From a virus, in IMG/VR virus record IMGVR_UViG_3300048930_001359, positions 1-36,063 of that record: a stretch of DNA of 36,063 nt; one strand, given 5' to 3'. Of this stretch, positions 1 through 9,537 are shown piece by piece; positions within the stretch are counted from its first letter, which is position 1; each line of letters begins with the position of its first letter. Both the position numbers and the translations under genes were made by a program. Under the pieces are notes generated by a model that ran no database searches, was not told where the DNA came from, and saw nothing but the letters and a program-made list of their open reading frames with translations.

Positions 1-1542
1 ATGGCCAAGGCGAAGAAGACAGACACTCAACCCGCGACCACCGCCCAGCAGCTCGGCAGCCTAATCAAGTCCGCGCGCGACATCATGCGGAAGGACAAGG
101 GACTCAACGGCGATCTCGACCGCCTGCCGATGCTCACCTGGGTGATGTTCCTGAATTTCCTCGACGACATGGAGTCCGTCCGCGAGGTGAATGCGCAGTT
201 ACGCGGTGAGAAGTTCAAGCCCGCCATCGAGCCGCCGTATCGCTGGCGCGACTGGGCCGCGAAAGAAGACGGCATCACCGGCGACGAGCTCATTCGCTTT
301 GTCAACCAAGAAGAAGCGACGCTCCCGACCGGCAAGAAGGGCGCAGGCCTGTTCGCCTACTTGCGCAGCCTGCAAGGCAGCAACGGCGGCGATCGCCGGG
401 ATGTCATCGCGACCGTGTTCAAGGGCACGGTCAACCGGATGATCAACGGCTACCTGCTCCGCGACGTCATCAACAAGATCAACGGCATTCACTTCTCCAG
501 CAGTGAGGAAATCCACACGCTCGGCCGGCTCTACGAGTCGATGTTGAAGGAAATGCGCGATGCCGCCGGCGATTCCGGTGAGTTCTACACGCCGCGCGCT
601 GTCGTGCGCCTGATGGTCGAAGTTACCAACCCGCAGCTCGGCGAGGTCGTCCTCGACCCTGCCTGCGGCACGGGCGGGTTCCTCACCGAGGCTTACGCCC
701 ACCTCGAAAAGCAGTGCAAGACCGTCAAGGATCGCGAAACGCTGCAAACCAAGTCCGTCCTCGGCGGCGAAGCCAAGCCGCTGCCGTACCTTCTGGCGCA
801 GATGAACCTGCTCCTGCACGGCATGGAGTACCCGCGCATCAGCACCGGCAACAGCCTCGACGTCAAACTCTCCGAACTCGGCGACAAAGATCGCGTCGAC
901 GTCATCCTCACCAACCCACCCTTCGGCGGCGAAGAAGAGCGCGGCATCCAGAACAACTTCCCCGCCGACAAGCAGACCAGCGAAACCGCGCTGCTCTTCC
1001 TCCAGCTCATCATGCGCAAGCTGCGCCGCGTGCCCAAGCCCGGCCGCGCCGCCGTCGTCGTGCCCAACGGCACGCTCTTCGGCGACGGCGTCTGCGGCCG
1101 CATCAAGCAGGAACTGCTCACCGAGTTCAACCTCCACACCATCGTCCGCCTGCCCAACGGCGTCTTCGCCCCGTACACCGCCATCCCCACCAACCTCCTT
1201 TTCTTCGACCGCACCGGCCCGACGACCGACGTCTGGTACTACGAACAGCCGCTCCCGGAGGGCAAGAAGAACTACACGAAGACCTCGCCGATTCAGTTCG
1301 AGGAGTTCGCCGGCCTCGTCGCCTGGTGGAACGACCGCACCGAGAACGACCGCGCCTGGAAGGTCAGCGCCAAGACGATCCTCGACAACAACTGCAACCT
1401 CGACATCAAGAACCCCAGCGCCAAGGAAGACCTCGAACACCTTCCGCCGGAGAAGCTGGTTGAAAGCATCGTCGAGAAGGAAAAGCGGATCCTCGCCATC
1501 ATGGGCGAGATCAAGTCGCTGCTCGCGGAGGGAGTAAATTGA
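1..1542 (+). CDS. hsdM: Type I restriction-modification N6-adenine methyltransferase subunit (HsdM)
   Basis: HsdM supplies the methylation activity of a type I restriction-modification complex, transferring methyl from S-adenosylmethionine to adenine at the site chosen by HsdS. The 513-aa length is normal for the family. An N-terminal helical domain (about residues 15-165) is followed by the catalytic domain. The SAM-binding motif DPACGTGGFL begins at residue 219, and the catalytic NPPF motif is at residues 305-308. The ATG is the first base of the window, so its ribosome site and any upstream partner are out of view. The stop overlaps the start of hsdS by 4 nt, indicating translational coupling. 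The family call is secure; the target sequence cannot be read from the gene. Confidence 0.96.
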   Translation: MAKAKKTDTQPATTAQQLGSLIKSARDIMRKDKGLNGDLDRLPMLTWVMFLNFLDDMESVREVNAQLRGEKFKPAIEPPYRWRDWAAKEDGITGDELIRFVNQEEATLPTGKKGAGLFAYLRSLQGSNGGDRRDVIATVFKGTVNRMINGYLLRDVINKINGIHFSSSEEIHTLGRLYESMLKEMRDAAGDSGEFYTPRAVVRLMVEVTNPQLGEVVLDPACGTGGFLTEAYAHLEKQCKTVKDRETLQTKSVLGGEAKPLPYLLAQMNLLLHGMEYPRISTGNSLDVKLSELGDKDRVDVILTNPPFGGEEERGIQNNFPADKQTSETALLFLQLIMRKLRRVPKPGRAAVVVPNGTLFGDGVCGRIKQELLTEFNLHTIVRLPNGVFAPYTAIPTNLLFFDRTGPTTDVWYYEQPLPEGKKNYTKTSPIQFEEFAGLVAWWNDRTENDRAWKVSAKTILDNNCNLDIKNPSAKEDLEHLPPEKLVESIVEKEKRILAIMGEIKSLLAEGVN

Positions 1543-2690
1543 GCAACGGTCGGCCGATGGTTCCGTTGGGCGACGTGCTCACCCGCTCAAGCGAGTGGAT
1601 TCCGATCCATGCGGATCAGTCGTATCGCGAAGTCACCGTGCGACTTTGGGGCAAGGGCGTCACGCTGCGGCGGGAATGCACCGGATCGGAAATCAAATCT
1701 GATCGCCGACTTCGAGTTCGCCCGAACCAGTTCATCGCGTCCCGCATCGACGCACGAAACGGCGCTTTTGGACTGATTCCCGCCGAACTTGATGGCGCTG
1801 TCGTCACCAACGACTTCCCGGTTTTCACTCCACACGACCAGCAGCTACTCCCGCAGTATCTCGGCTGGATGAGTCGCACTCGTTCGTTCGTCGAGATGTG
1901 CATCGCCGCCAGTGAGGGCACAACCAACCGCGTGCGGCTAAAGGAGGATCGCTTCTTGGCCATGGCCGTGCCGCTGCCACCCCTGAGCGAGCAGCGGCGG
2001 ATCGTGGCCCGAATCGAAGCACTCGCCGACAAGATCGACGAGGCGCGGGCGACTGCCCTCGGCGTTGAGGGCGACTGCGCTGCGATGCTCAGCAGCCTGT
2101 TCCGACAACTCGCCAACGACGCGCCTCGTCGTCCGCTCGGTGAAGTCGCGCGACTAACGCGCCGGCCAGCGGTGGTCGACCCCGCTGCCACTTACCCGCA
2201 AGTTTCCGTGCGATCGTTCGGGCGCGGCAGTTTCCACAGCGGCGTTCTCGAAGGATCGGCTATCACTTGGGAGAAGCCGCACCTCGTCTTGGCAGGCGAC
2301 ATCCTCGTAAGCAACATCAAGGCTTGGGAAGGCGCGATCGCTGTCGCATCGCCTGACGACCACGGTCGCTACGGCTCGCACCGCTACCTCACGTTTCAGC
2401 CTGTCAAAGGCATCGCGCTCGCCGAGTGGGTATGCCACTACCTGCTGTCGCCCGAGGGCCTTCACTACGTGGGGGAAGCCTCTCCCGGCAGTGCCGATCG
2501 CAACCGGACGACCAGCGCGAGGGCGATGTGCGCTATCGAAGTGCCGTTGCCGAGTGCGGAGAAGCAAGCGGTGTTCGCTGCGGCGAAGGCCAAGACCGCC
2601 GCGTTGAAGCGATTGCAGGCGGAGTCCACCGCCGAGCTTGACGCGCTACTCCCGTCAATCCTCGACCGGGCGTTTCGGGGGGAACTCTGA
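1539..2690 (+). CDS. hsdS: Type I restriction-modification specificity subunit (HsdS)
   Basis: HsdS reads the split target sequence and positions HsdM (and HsdR, if present). The start is a TTG embedded in the end of hsdM (ATTGA overlap). The 383-aa product has the usual two-fold arrangement: a first target-recognition domain (about 1-145), a conserved helical spacer containing LPPLSEQRRIVARIEAL, a second recognition domain (about 195-345), and a second helical spacer containing PSAEKQAVFAAAKAK. Repetition of the PLP-x-EQ/EKQ helix starts is typical of HsdS. No hsdR follows: the next gene is the opposite-strand end of the phage structural operon. The restriction subunit is therefore either to the left of the window, lost, or displaced by integration. 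Confidence 0.93.
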   Translation: MSNGRPMVPLGDVLTRSSEWIPIHADQSYREVTVRLWGKGVTLRRECTGSEIKSDRRLRVRPNQFIASRIDARNGAFGLIPAELDGAVVTNDFPVFTPHDQQLLPQYLGWMSRTRSFVEMCIAASEGTTNRVRLKEDRFLAMAVPLPPLSEQRRIVARIEALADKIDEARATALGVEGDCAAMLSSLFRQLANDAPRRPLGEVARLTRRPAVVDPAATYPQVSVRSFGRGSFHSGVLEGSAITWEKPHLVLAGDILVSNIKAWEGAIAVASPDDHGRYGSHRYLTFQPVKGIALAEWVCHYLLSPEGLHYVGEASPGSADRNRTTSARAMCAIEVPLPSAEKQAVFAAAKAKTAALKRLQAESTAELDALLPSILDRAFRGEL

Positions 2691-2805
2691 ATCGTTCACG
2701 CGGCCTGTGACGTGAGGTTCCAGTAAGCAGCACGATAGTCACATCTGGCGACCCGACGATCTCGCGCATGGGTGCCTGCGGACCTATAGCTGCTGCGCGG
2801 GGCGA
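2691..2805. other. Junction between hsdS and the phage-like operon
   Basis: This 115-bp gap separates two convergently ending units, hsdS (+) and the long structural operon (-). I see no convincing hairpin with a T-run and no gene. It is the natural place for one end of the inserted element, but the other junction is not in view beyond 36063, so no attachment-site core can be defined from this window. Confidence 0.4.
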
Positions 2806-5800
2806 TCAGTCGATAAACCGCATCCCACCGGCAACGTCCCAGCGGCAGATGGTGAGCTCGGACGTGACCGCGTAGCCGCGCACGGAGGTGGTGCCGCTGA
2901 ACTCGCCGCCAGAGTTGCTGAACGGCGCGGGCGAGAGGTACTGCGCCTGCGTGGGAAGCGCGACGCTGCCGAGTACGGTGTCGGCCCAGTATTCGCCGGG
3001 GGTGTCGGTCTCGACGCCGCCCGCGAATCGTGACCAGCGCCGGTAGCGCAGGTTGTCATCGCCGTTGCTGTCGAAGACGGCCTTGCGACCGCCGTGGTAG
3101 CCGTCGTAGGGTTCGGCGTGGGTCCAGACGGTGCCTTGCGGTGTGTCGGCAAGGTTGATGGTGGCGTAGGCAAAGAAGTCGACGGCGACGTTCATGAACT
3201 GTGGGATGCCGCCGGTCTTGGCCCAGCCGAACCGGGCACTGCTGATCCACTCCTGCATGCTGCCCCAGAACCGCGTGCCGTCCTCGAAGTTGGCGATACC
3301 GGCGTTGCCGGAGATCTTCCACGGGCGGGCGGCGTTATCCTTGAACCAGTAGGCGAGCGGGACGTACCCGCCCGGTTCGACGTTGTTCCAGCCGTAGTTG
3401 TGCGTGGCGATCGACCCGGCGATTGCGTCGGAATCCGACGGGAAGACACAGCCGATCTCGCAGTAGGTGTTGGAGAGATTCGGAGCCTCGACGCCCGAGG
3501 CGGTCTTGGCGTTGAACTCGTCGTAGCGGTTGTGCCAGCTCGCCCCGGCCTTGGTCCAGCGGAGCAGGTTGATCGCGCGGTAGAGCTCGTCGAAGAGGTG
3601 GATGCCGATGTAGTCACCCTTCATGAGTCGGCCGTAGCGCTTCACCTTGTGCGGCAGGTTCTCGGTGCCGTTCTCGTGCCAGGGCGCGCCGCGCGGGTCG
3701 TTGCCGGTGGGCGCGATCCACTTGCTGCCGTCCCACTTCCACACGCCGCCGGTGTCGTGCTCGAGGATCTGGTAGGCCCAGTCCGCGCCGACCGTGAACG
3801 ACTGCGGCGCGTAGAAAAGCGTGGTGTCGTCGGTGTGGGTGATGACAACGTCGTGTGGCGCGCTGGTGGCCGGGTCAAGGAGTCGCAGGGTCTTACCCTT
3901 GTAGCGGTTGAGGTTGTACTTGGGCTCGCGGATGCGATACGCGTCGCCGGCGCTGACGCTGAACCCCGGGACGGCCGCGAACGACACGTTCCGCCCGCTC
4001 ACGCCCGTGATCGGCAGCTTCGTGGTCACGGTCTGTCCGTCGACGACCTTGTCCACCTCGAGGATGAACTCGACGTACGGCCCGGCGTACCCGACGAACC
4101 GCTCGCTCTGCCAGAAGCAGTGCCGTTCGTCGTCGGGATCGACCTTGAACGCTTCGATCTGCAGGTGTGTTGAACTGCCGCCGGTCGCGGTGCCGGATTC
4201 GGTGCGCAGCACGCCGCCGCTGTACCAGTGCGGGTTCCACCAGTTCTTGTTCGTGTCGGTCAGGGACCGGTTCGTGCCGCCGGTGGCCACGCCGACGCGG
4301 TCGGCCTCGATCAGCTTCTGCGTGTTGCCGTACGGCGGCTTGGGGTGCTGGCCCTCGTAGAACCGATCCCAGTACGGCAGATCGGGCGTCTGGCCACTCG
4401 GGCGTGACAGGGACAACTCGACCGGATCGAGAATACCCGTGCCGGTGTCGTGCCAGTCATCGCCGGCGTAGCGGGCGCAGACACCGCTCTGAAACGCCTC
4501 GCCGTCGCCCGCAAATCCGTACTCGTTGTAGAACTTGTAGCCGCTGCTCGGCCCGCGCTTGACCCACATGCCGACGCCGAAGCAGCCGTCTTCCTCGAAG
4601 TCGGTCACGCGCGGCGGGTCGATCACGCCTTCGCCGTCGAGTCCGGAGTCCACGTCGGGGATGAAGGCGCTTCGCTCGTACATGTATGAGAACTCGCGCG
4701 GGTGGTATCGCGTCCAGCCCGCGGAGTAGACGACGGACTTGCTGTCGAGGTTCTCATCCGTGCCGACGATCACCTGGCCGCTGGCGACCGTGCCGATCCC
4801 GGTCGCGAACACGTCGCCGCTCTCCTTCAGGATCGTCCAGTAGAGCGAGACGCCCTCGTAGCTGCTGGAGGCCGTGAAGTAATAGTTGTCGTCGCCGTCC
4901 GGTCCGCTGACGGTGCTGCTGCCCGCGTTGATGCCGGCCGCGTGGAACCACGTCGCGATCGTGAAGTTCGGGATCGCGGTCGCGCCGTCGTAGTTCTTCG
5001 CCTCGATGAAGTTGCCGCAGGCCCCCTCAAGCCAGACCTGGATGCCGCGCAGCGTCTTGAAGAACTTCGGGCTGTAGCACTTGTCGGCCTCTGAGCATTC
5101 CTCCTGAATCTCGCTCCAGAGGTCCACGTCCAGCGCCGCGTGGCTGACATCCTCACAGTAGCCGACCGCACCGCTCGACCACGTGACGTAGGTGGCCGGC
5201 GCGAGGGTCGCGCCGAGTTCGTCATTCGGGTGGTGCGCCCAGTACGCCTTGGGCGCGCCGCCGTACCACCAGAACGGCGTCGGCGCGGGCTTGCCCGGGA
5301 TCGCCTTGCCGCCGGATGCGACGATGACGTACTCACCGCCCAGCGGGGTCGGCATCGCGCCGAAGGTGAGCGTGTCGGCGGTGTTGCTGCTGATCGATCG
5401 CCGCACGAGTTTGCCGCCGGCGTAGACGAGCAGGTCCTTCCCGGTCCACTCGTTGACCGCCCATCGCTTCTTCGGGTCGTTGATCGTCAACGTCGTGGTT
5501 GTGCTCGATGCGACCGATCCCTTGTCGAGTTCCTGATCGTTGGACCAGTCGAGCCAACGGCCGAGGTCGCCATTCCGGTCCGCCCACCACTGGCCGTTGC
5601 GCTTGATGATCCTGTAAGTCCTGCCGATCAGCGCCGAGACAGACGGGATCAAACCCGCCGTCGCGTAGTCGGTCATGTCCGTGAGCCGCAGCGTGGTGTT
5701 CGTGTTGGCGGTGATCTGCGCCCGCACGCAGGCGCGGGGGTCGCCGGGGTCGAAGTCGATCACCACGTCGTAGTTGCTGGGGATGTACGGCAGGTCCGGG

Positions 5801-6066
5801 CAGGAATAGTTTGTCCAGCGATCGCCGGAGCAATACGGGAGGTATGGCTGCCAGTCCTTGGACGAATCGGTCAGCGTCCAGGTGCCGTCGCCGCTTTGCG
5901 TGAGGGATTCGATCGTGCCCGATTCCCAAACGAGGTTGGTGCGCGGGAAGAACTCGCTCCCCATCGCCCAGGCCCGCTCGCGGCAGGCTTTCCAGAGCTG
6001 GATGAGGAAGTCATATGCCTGAATGTCGGTGAGGCCGGGTTGCGGCGGCCAGTTGGTCCATCCCAT
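2806..6066 (-). CDS. Large distal tail / adhesion-type structural protein, 1086 aa
   Basis: This is the last and largest gene of the structural operon. The start is the ATG at 6066, preceded by GGGAGG at a 6-nt spacing; the reading frame stays open upstream, but that part is antisense-like and has no ribosome site. The product is rich in Trp, Tyr, Gly, Thr and Asp and shows recurring beta-type blocks, for example TLTDSSKDW, TINDPKKRW and SLTDTNKNWW, and SNTADTLTF alongside ANTNTTLRL. These resemble the repeated beta modules of phage fibres and baseplate proteins. There are no membrane segments and no obvious catalytic motif. Position after the tape measure, size and composition suggest a tail tip, fibre or receptor-binding role. 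This is inference; no named family was recognised. Confidence 0.72.
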   Translation of the reverse strand: MGWTNWPPQPGLTDIQAYDFLIQLWKACRERAWAMGSEFFPRTNLVWESGTIESLTQSGDGTWTLTDSSKDWQPYLPYCSGDRWTNYSCPDLPYIPSNYDVVIDFDPGDPRACVRAQITANTNTTLRLTDMTDYATAGLIPSVSALIGRTYRIIKRNGQWWADRNGDLGRWLDWSNDQELDKGSVASSTTTTLTINDPKKRWAVNEWTGKDLLVYAGGKLVRRSISSNTADTLTFGAMPTPLGGEYVIVASGGKAIPGKPAPTPFWWYGGAPKAYWAHHPNDELGATLAPATYVTWSSGAVGYCEDVSHAALDVDLWSEIQEECSEADKCYSPKFFKTLRGIQVWLEGACGNFIEAKNYDGATAIPNFTIATWFHAAGINAGSSTVSGPDGDDNYYFTASSSYEGVSLYWTILKESGDVFATGIGTVASGQVIVGTDENLDSKSVVYSAGWTRYHPREFSYMYERSAFIPDVDSGLDGEGVIDPPRVTDFEEDGCFGVGMWVKRGPSSGYKFYNEYGFAGDGEAFQSGVCARYAGDDWHDTGTGILDPVELSLSRPSGQTPDLPYWDRFYEGQHPKPPYGNTQKLIEADRVGVATGGTNRSLTDTNKNWWNPHWYSGGVLRTESGTATGGSSTHLQIEAFKVDPDDERHCFWQSERFVGYAGPYVEFILEVDKVVDGQTVTTKLPITGVSGRNVSFAAVPGFSVSAGDAYRIREPKYNLNRYKGKTLRLLDPATSAPHDVVITHTDDTTLFYAPQSFTVGADWAYQILEHDTGGVWKWDGSKWIAPTGNDPRGAPWHENGTENLPHKVKRYGRLMKGDYIGIHLFDELYRAINLLRWTKAGASWHNRYDEFNAKTASGVEAPNLSNTYCEIGCVFPSDSDAIAGSIATHNYGWNNVEPGGYVPLAYWFKDNAARPWKISGNAGIANFEDGTRFWGSMQEWISSARFGWAKTGGIPQFMNVAVDFFAYATINLADTPQGTVWTHAEPYDGYHGGRKAVFDSNGDDNLRYRRWSRFAGGVETDTPGEYWADTVLGSVALPTQAQYLSPAPFSNSGGEFSGTTSVRGYAVTSELTICRWDVAGGMRFID

Positions 6067-6077
6067 CGCGTGCCTCC

Positions 6078-6713
6078 CTAGACGAGCGGATGCGCCCGGA
6101 TGAAGTCCCAGCCCGCCTGGTTCTGTGCGACCATCTGATAGACCATGAACTGATACTGACCCTCCGAGAGCGCGCCGCCGCCCGCGCCGATCCGCACGAC
6201 CGCCCACTTCACGCCGGTGCCGCTCTCCTTCCAGAAAATCGCCGCCGCGCCGGAGTCGGTGCTCTTGAGCTGACCCGCATCGTTGTCCGAGACATCGGCG
6301 AACTTGTGGTCGGCGTCGGTGATGTTCACGCGCGCGACGCTCACGCCCGCCGCGACGGCGCGCCCGATCTTCCCGGTCACGATCGGTTCGAGCAGGACGA
6401 CGAAGCAGCCCTTGTGATCCGCCTCCGTCGGCTTCACCCCGGCGAGCACCACCTTGGCCTTGAATGCATCGAGATTGTCGGTGGGCGTAACGACTGTGTT
6501 GCTGATCCCGAGCACGTCGAAGCGGGCGCGGTCTTCGCCGCTGTCGTTGCGGACGAGGATGATGCCGGTCTGACGCTGCTCGGGCGTCGCGCCTTGTTCC
6601 TGACTCTGCTGGCGACGACGCAGGTCCATCGCGGTGTCGACGAACGCGTTGTACGCCGCCGCTGGCATGCGGAGCTTGTCGCCGGACTGAACTTTCTTCA
6701 GGGTGTCGGCCAT
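6078..6713 (-). CDS. Probable phage structural protein, 211 aa
   Basis: An unrecognised protein in the distal tail region, 11 nt upstream of the 1086-aa protein gene. The N-terminus (MADTLKKVQSGDKLRMPAAA) is followed by a charged, Gln-rich helical stretch to about residue 48, then a beta-rich domain containing GIILVRNDSGEDRARFDVLG and VVLLEPIVTGKIGRAVAAGV. The C-terminus has the aromatic segment YQFMVYQMVAQNQAGWDF. There is no signal peptide or membrane helix. A helical start followed by a beta domain fits a baseplate or decoration component. The assignment rests on operon position only. Confidence 0.68.
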   Translation of the reverse strand: MADTLKKVQSGDKLRMPAAAYNAFVDTAMDLRRRQQSQEQGATPEQRQTGIILVRNDSGEDRARFDVLGISNTVVTPTDNLDAFKAKVVLAGVKPTEADHKGCFVVLLEPIVTGKIGRAVAAGVSVARVNITDADHKFADVSDNDAGQLKSTDSGAAAIFWKESGTGVKWAVVRIGAGGGALSEGQYQFMVYQMVAQNQAGWDFIRAHPLV

Positions 6714-6714
6714 A

Positions 6715-7527
6715 TCATAGGCTCAGATTCCCAAACGAGCCGGTCTCGTAGACCTTCTCGATGTAGACCGCGATCGGCTTCTTCACGACCGCCTTCGCCG
6801 CCGCGTCTTCCGTGTCGGCGTAGCGGACCCACATGTACTCCCATCCCTTCTTGTTGATGCCGGTGATCGTGCCGACCGTGAGATTGCTCGCGTTGGGCGA
6901 GCCCGCGAACCGGAACGTCAGTTCCCAGTCGTCCTCGCCGCGCTTGCCGCCGGTAGCGCCGAGGAACAAACACTCGCCTGCGGCGAACGTGAGCGTCACG
7001 CCATCGACGTTCACCGTGAACGAGGCGTCATTCACTCGGCCCGTGTTGGCGTACAGGTGCCCGATGTAGGTGCCGGTCATCGCCGAGTTGGGGATGTACT
7101 TGGTCACCGCGAACGAGAAGACGGGCACCTGAATATCCACGCCTTCGACGTTGTCGTGCGTGACGCCGATCGCGCCGCCGAAGTCGGGTGCGGTCTGACC
7201 CGAGGGTGCGTACTTCTGGATCGTCTGCCGGGATTGTGTGATGTGCTGGCTGCCGCCGGTGGTGTCGAAGCTGAACGACGACTCGCCTGTCTGCGGCTGC
7301 GTGAACTCCGGCTTAATGTACTTGGCCTTGCCTTCCCACAGATTCGGCCCGACCGGTTCGATCGTGGGCGTCTGGCGAACGAGCGAGCCGTAGGTGCCCG
7401 GAGCCTGTGCGGCCAATGCGGCGCGGGCAGCGCCATCGTCGTCGGTGCCTTCAACCACGAAGACGAGTTCGATCTCGTCGTCGCTGCCGGCGCGGCTCTC
7501 GAACTTTTCCGTGACGGTAACGGGCAT
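6715..7527 (-). CDS. Probable phage tail protein, 270 aa
   Basis: The gene begins immediately after the tape measure stop (TAA at 7530-7528, ATG at 7527). The product is acidic and beta-rich. The first 35 residues contain EIELVFVVEGTDDD, the middle contains GSQHITQSRQTIQKYAP, and the C-terminal half contains FRFAGSPNASNL and GWEYMWVRYADT. No membrane segment or enzyme motif is seen. The first gene after the tape measure often encodes a distal tail or tail-tip scaffold protein, so that role is plausible but is inferred from position. I do not recognise a named family. Confidence 0.7.
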   Translation of the reverse strand: MPVTVTEKFESRAGSDDEIELVFVVEGTDDDGAARAALAAQAPGTYGSLVRQTPTIEPVGPNLWEGKAKYIKPEFTQPQTGESSFSFDTTGGSQHITQSRQTIQKYAPSGQTAPDFGGAIGVTHDNVEGVDIQVPVFSFAVTKYIPNSAMTGTYIGHLYANTGRVNDASFTVNVDGVTLTFAAGECLFLGATGGKRGEDDWELTFRFAGSPNASNLTVGTITGINKKGWEYMWVRYADTEDAAAKAVVKKPIAVYIEKVYETGSFGNLSL

Positions 7528-9528
7528 TTAGTCGAACTCCGATCCGTCGAGGTTCTGCATCTCGTCCAGCAGCTTCTTGGTGTTCTTGGCGGTTTCCTCC
7601 GAGGCCTTGGCGATGCGATCCGCCACGCCGCCCGAGCCCAGCCCACGCGCCTCGAACGCGTTGAAGGTGCCAGCGACACCGATGGTGCGTTCACGCGCCG
7701 CCGCGAGTTGGCCGCTTAGACCGGCCAGTGCATCTGGCGCATCCTTCGGGCGATCGGGACGCTTCGGAGCATTGGCGTCCTTGGCGTCGCGCTTCTGCCG
7801 GGCCTCGGCGATCGCGTCCTGCAGTTCCTGCTTCGCCTTAGCCAGCTCATCCTCGGCCGCCTTCACCTTGGCGGCGTTGCTTTCCTCCAGCGACTTCTGC
7901 TTGTCGATCGATTCCTGGCCGATGCGGGCGAGTTCTCCTTGATGGTCCTTCTGGGCCTGCTGGCGCTCGGCGGCACGCTGCTGCTCGCGTTCGCCCAGCG
8001 CCGTCTGCTTCTGACGTTCGATCTCGGCGTTGGCGCTGGCGAGGTCCTGATCGGCCAGCCTCTTGGCTGCATCGACGTCGAGGCTGGAATCGAATAGGCC
8101 CTGCAACTCGAGCAGTCGCTTGCTCGTCCAGTTGATCGCCTCGTTCCACGCCTGCGTGAACCCGCCGGTGAAGTTGGTCCAGGTCTTGGAGAGGAATGCG
8201 GTGGTCTCGATCCACGCGACGGTCAGCCCGTTCTGGATGATCTCCCACGCGGCCAGCGCGCCGTAGAAGGCGTCGTAGGCGGTCTGGATGAAGAAAGAGC
8301 GGAAGGTCAGCCAGATGCCCTGAATCCAGCCGACGCCTTTCTCGAAGGCGACGCGCAGCGTGAGCCAGAGGATCTTCCCGGCCAGCGCGATGTCGCCAGC
8401 GGCGAGGGCATCGGCGATCCCGCCGAACGCGGCGACGGCGAAGTCTTTGAGTTCGGTGAAGCGGTCTCCCAACCACGCCAGTGCGTCCGCGCCGACGCCG
8501 GATACATAGAGAAGGTATGCGCCGAGCCCCACGACGGCGGCGATGACCAGCCCGATGGGTGAAAGGATCGCTGCGAGGATGCTGCCGATCGTGCCGATCG
8601 CCGCGCCCACCGCGCCAGCGATCGTGGCCAGCGTGCCCAGGACGCCGCCCAGCGCCGTGATGGCGAGGCCCAAGCCGACCAGCGTCGCGCCGACGCCCAG
8701 CACGATCCCGGCGATCTTGAAGACGCTGACGATCAATTCCTTGTTGGCCTGCACCCAGTTGTTCACGCCCACCACGGCATTGGTCAGCCACGCTGCCAGC
8801 TTGCCCACCGCAGGTGCCAGTGCCGAGCCGATGACGAAGGTGGTGCGTTTGATCACCTTCCACAGCCGGTCCATCGTGTCGTTGAGCACTTCCGCCGCCT
8901 TGGCGTCCTCCGTGCTCATAGTCAGGCCGAGATCGCGGGCCTCCTTCTGCAGCGCCTCGATGCCCGCAGCGCCGTCCTGCATGAGCGGTAACAACTGCGC
9001 GCCGCTCTTGCCAAAGAGCTTCATGGCCAATGCCGCCCGCAGTGCCGGGGACTGCACCTGCGACAGACGATCGGCGATGAGCTTGAACTGCTCGTCCGGC
9101 GACTTGCCCTCAAGATCGGCGACCGTGAGGTTTAGTTGCCCGAGCGCCTCGGTGGCGCTGCTTGATCCCTTGGCGGCTTCGACGAGGGTCTTCTGCATCC
9201 GCCGAACGGAGTTCTCGAGCGTGGTGACGTCGGTGCCGGAGAGTTCCGCCGCGTAAGCAAGTTCTGACAGCGTTTCGACGGTGATGCCCGTCCGGCCCGA
9301 CATCTTCGCCAGCGCATCGCCCATCTCGCTAAAGACGGCGGTGGTGCCGGTGAGGGCCGACAGGATCGTCCCCGCGCCGGCGGCGATGCGTGTGCCGATG
9401 CCCGTGACACTGCTACCAAAGGCACGGAGACGCGCCGCCGCCTTGTCCAAACCCTTGATGAACTTGGAGTCGGACAGGAGCAGCTCGACGTACGCGCTGC
9501 CGGCCTTGATGGACGAAGACGATGCCAT
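7528..9528 (-). CDS. Phage tail tape measure protein
   Basis: The tape measure protein sets tail length and is ejected during DNA entry. The 666-aa product has the standard layout. An N-terminal helical region (about 1-235) contains the family-type stretch MGDALAKMSGRTGITVETL. A long Gly/Ala-rich hydrophobic segment (about 268-344) could form several membrane helices. A strongly charged coiled coil rich in Glu, Lys, Gln and Ala covers about 490-590. It lies directly downstream of the tail chaperone genes, as expected. By the usual relation of about 1.5 angstrom per residue, it would match a short-to-medium siphovirus tail of roughly 100 nm (inference). The start ATG has a weak AGGTGA ribosome site 9 nt away, lying at the end of the preceding 30-aa frame. 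Confidence 0.9.
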   Translation of the reverse strand: MASSSSIKAGSAYVELLLSDSKFIKGLDKAAARLRAFGSSVTGIGTRIAAGAGTILSALTGTTAVFSEMGDALAKMSGRTGITVETLSELAYAAELSGTDVTTLENSVRRMQKTLVEAAKGSSSATEALGQLNLTVADLEGKSPDEQFKLIADRLSQVQSPALRAALAMKLFGKSGAQLLPLMQDGAAGIEALQKEARDLGLTMSTEDAKAAEVLNDTMDRLWKVIKRTTFVIGSALAPAVGKLAAWLTNAVVGVNNWVQANKELIVSVFKIAGIVLGVGATLVGLGLAITALGGVLGTLATIAGAVGAAIGTIGSILAAILSPIGLVIAAVVGLGAYLLYVSGVGADALAWLGDRFTELKDFAVAAFGGIADALAAGDIALAGKILWLTLRVAFEKGVGWIQGIWLTFRSFFIQTAYDAFYGALAAWEIIQNGLTVAWIETTAFLSKTWTNFTGGFTQAWNEAINWTSKRLLELQGLFDSSLDVDAAKRLADQDLASANAEIERQKQTALGEREQQRAAERQQAQKDHQGELARIGQESIDKQKSLEESNAAKVKAAEDELAKAKQELQDAIAEARQKRDAKDANAPKRPDRPKDAPDALAGLSGQLAAARERTIGVAGTFNAFEARGLGSGGVADRIAKASEETAKNTKKLLDEMQNLDGSEFD

Positions 9529-9537
9529 GGGTCGCGA

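Noticed and set aside
199-1440. Long antisense frame within hsdM
   Set aside because: Shadow of the hsdM codon bias; Val/Glu/Asp/Arg-rich translation with no recognisable family.
2691-2805. Attachment site (attL) for the serine recombinase
   Set aside because: No matching repeat at the right-hand end is visible, and the element may extend beyond 36063, so no core can be defended.
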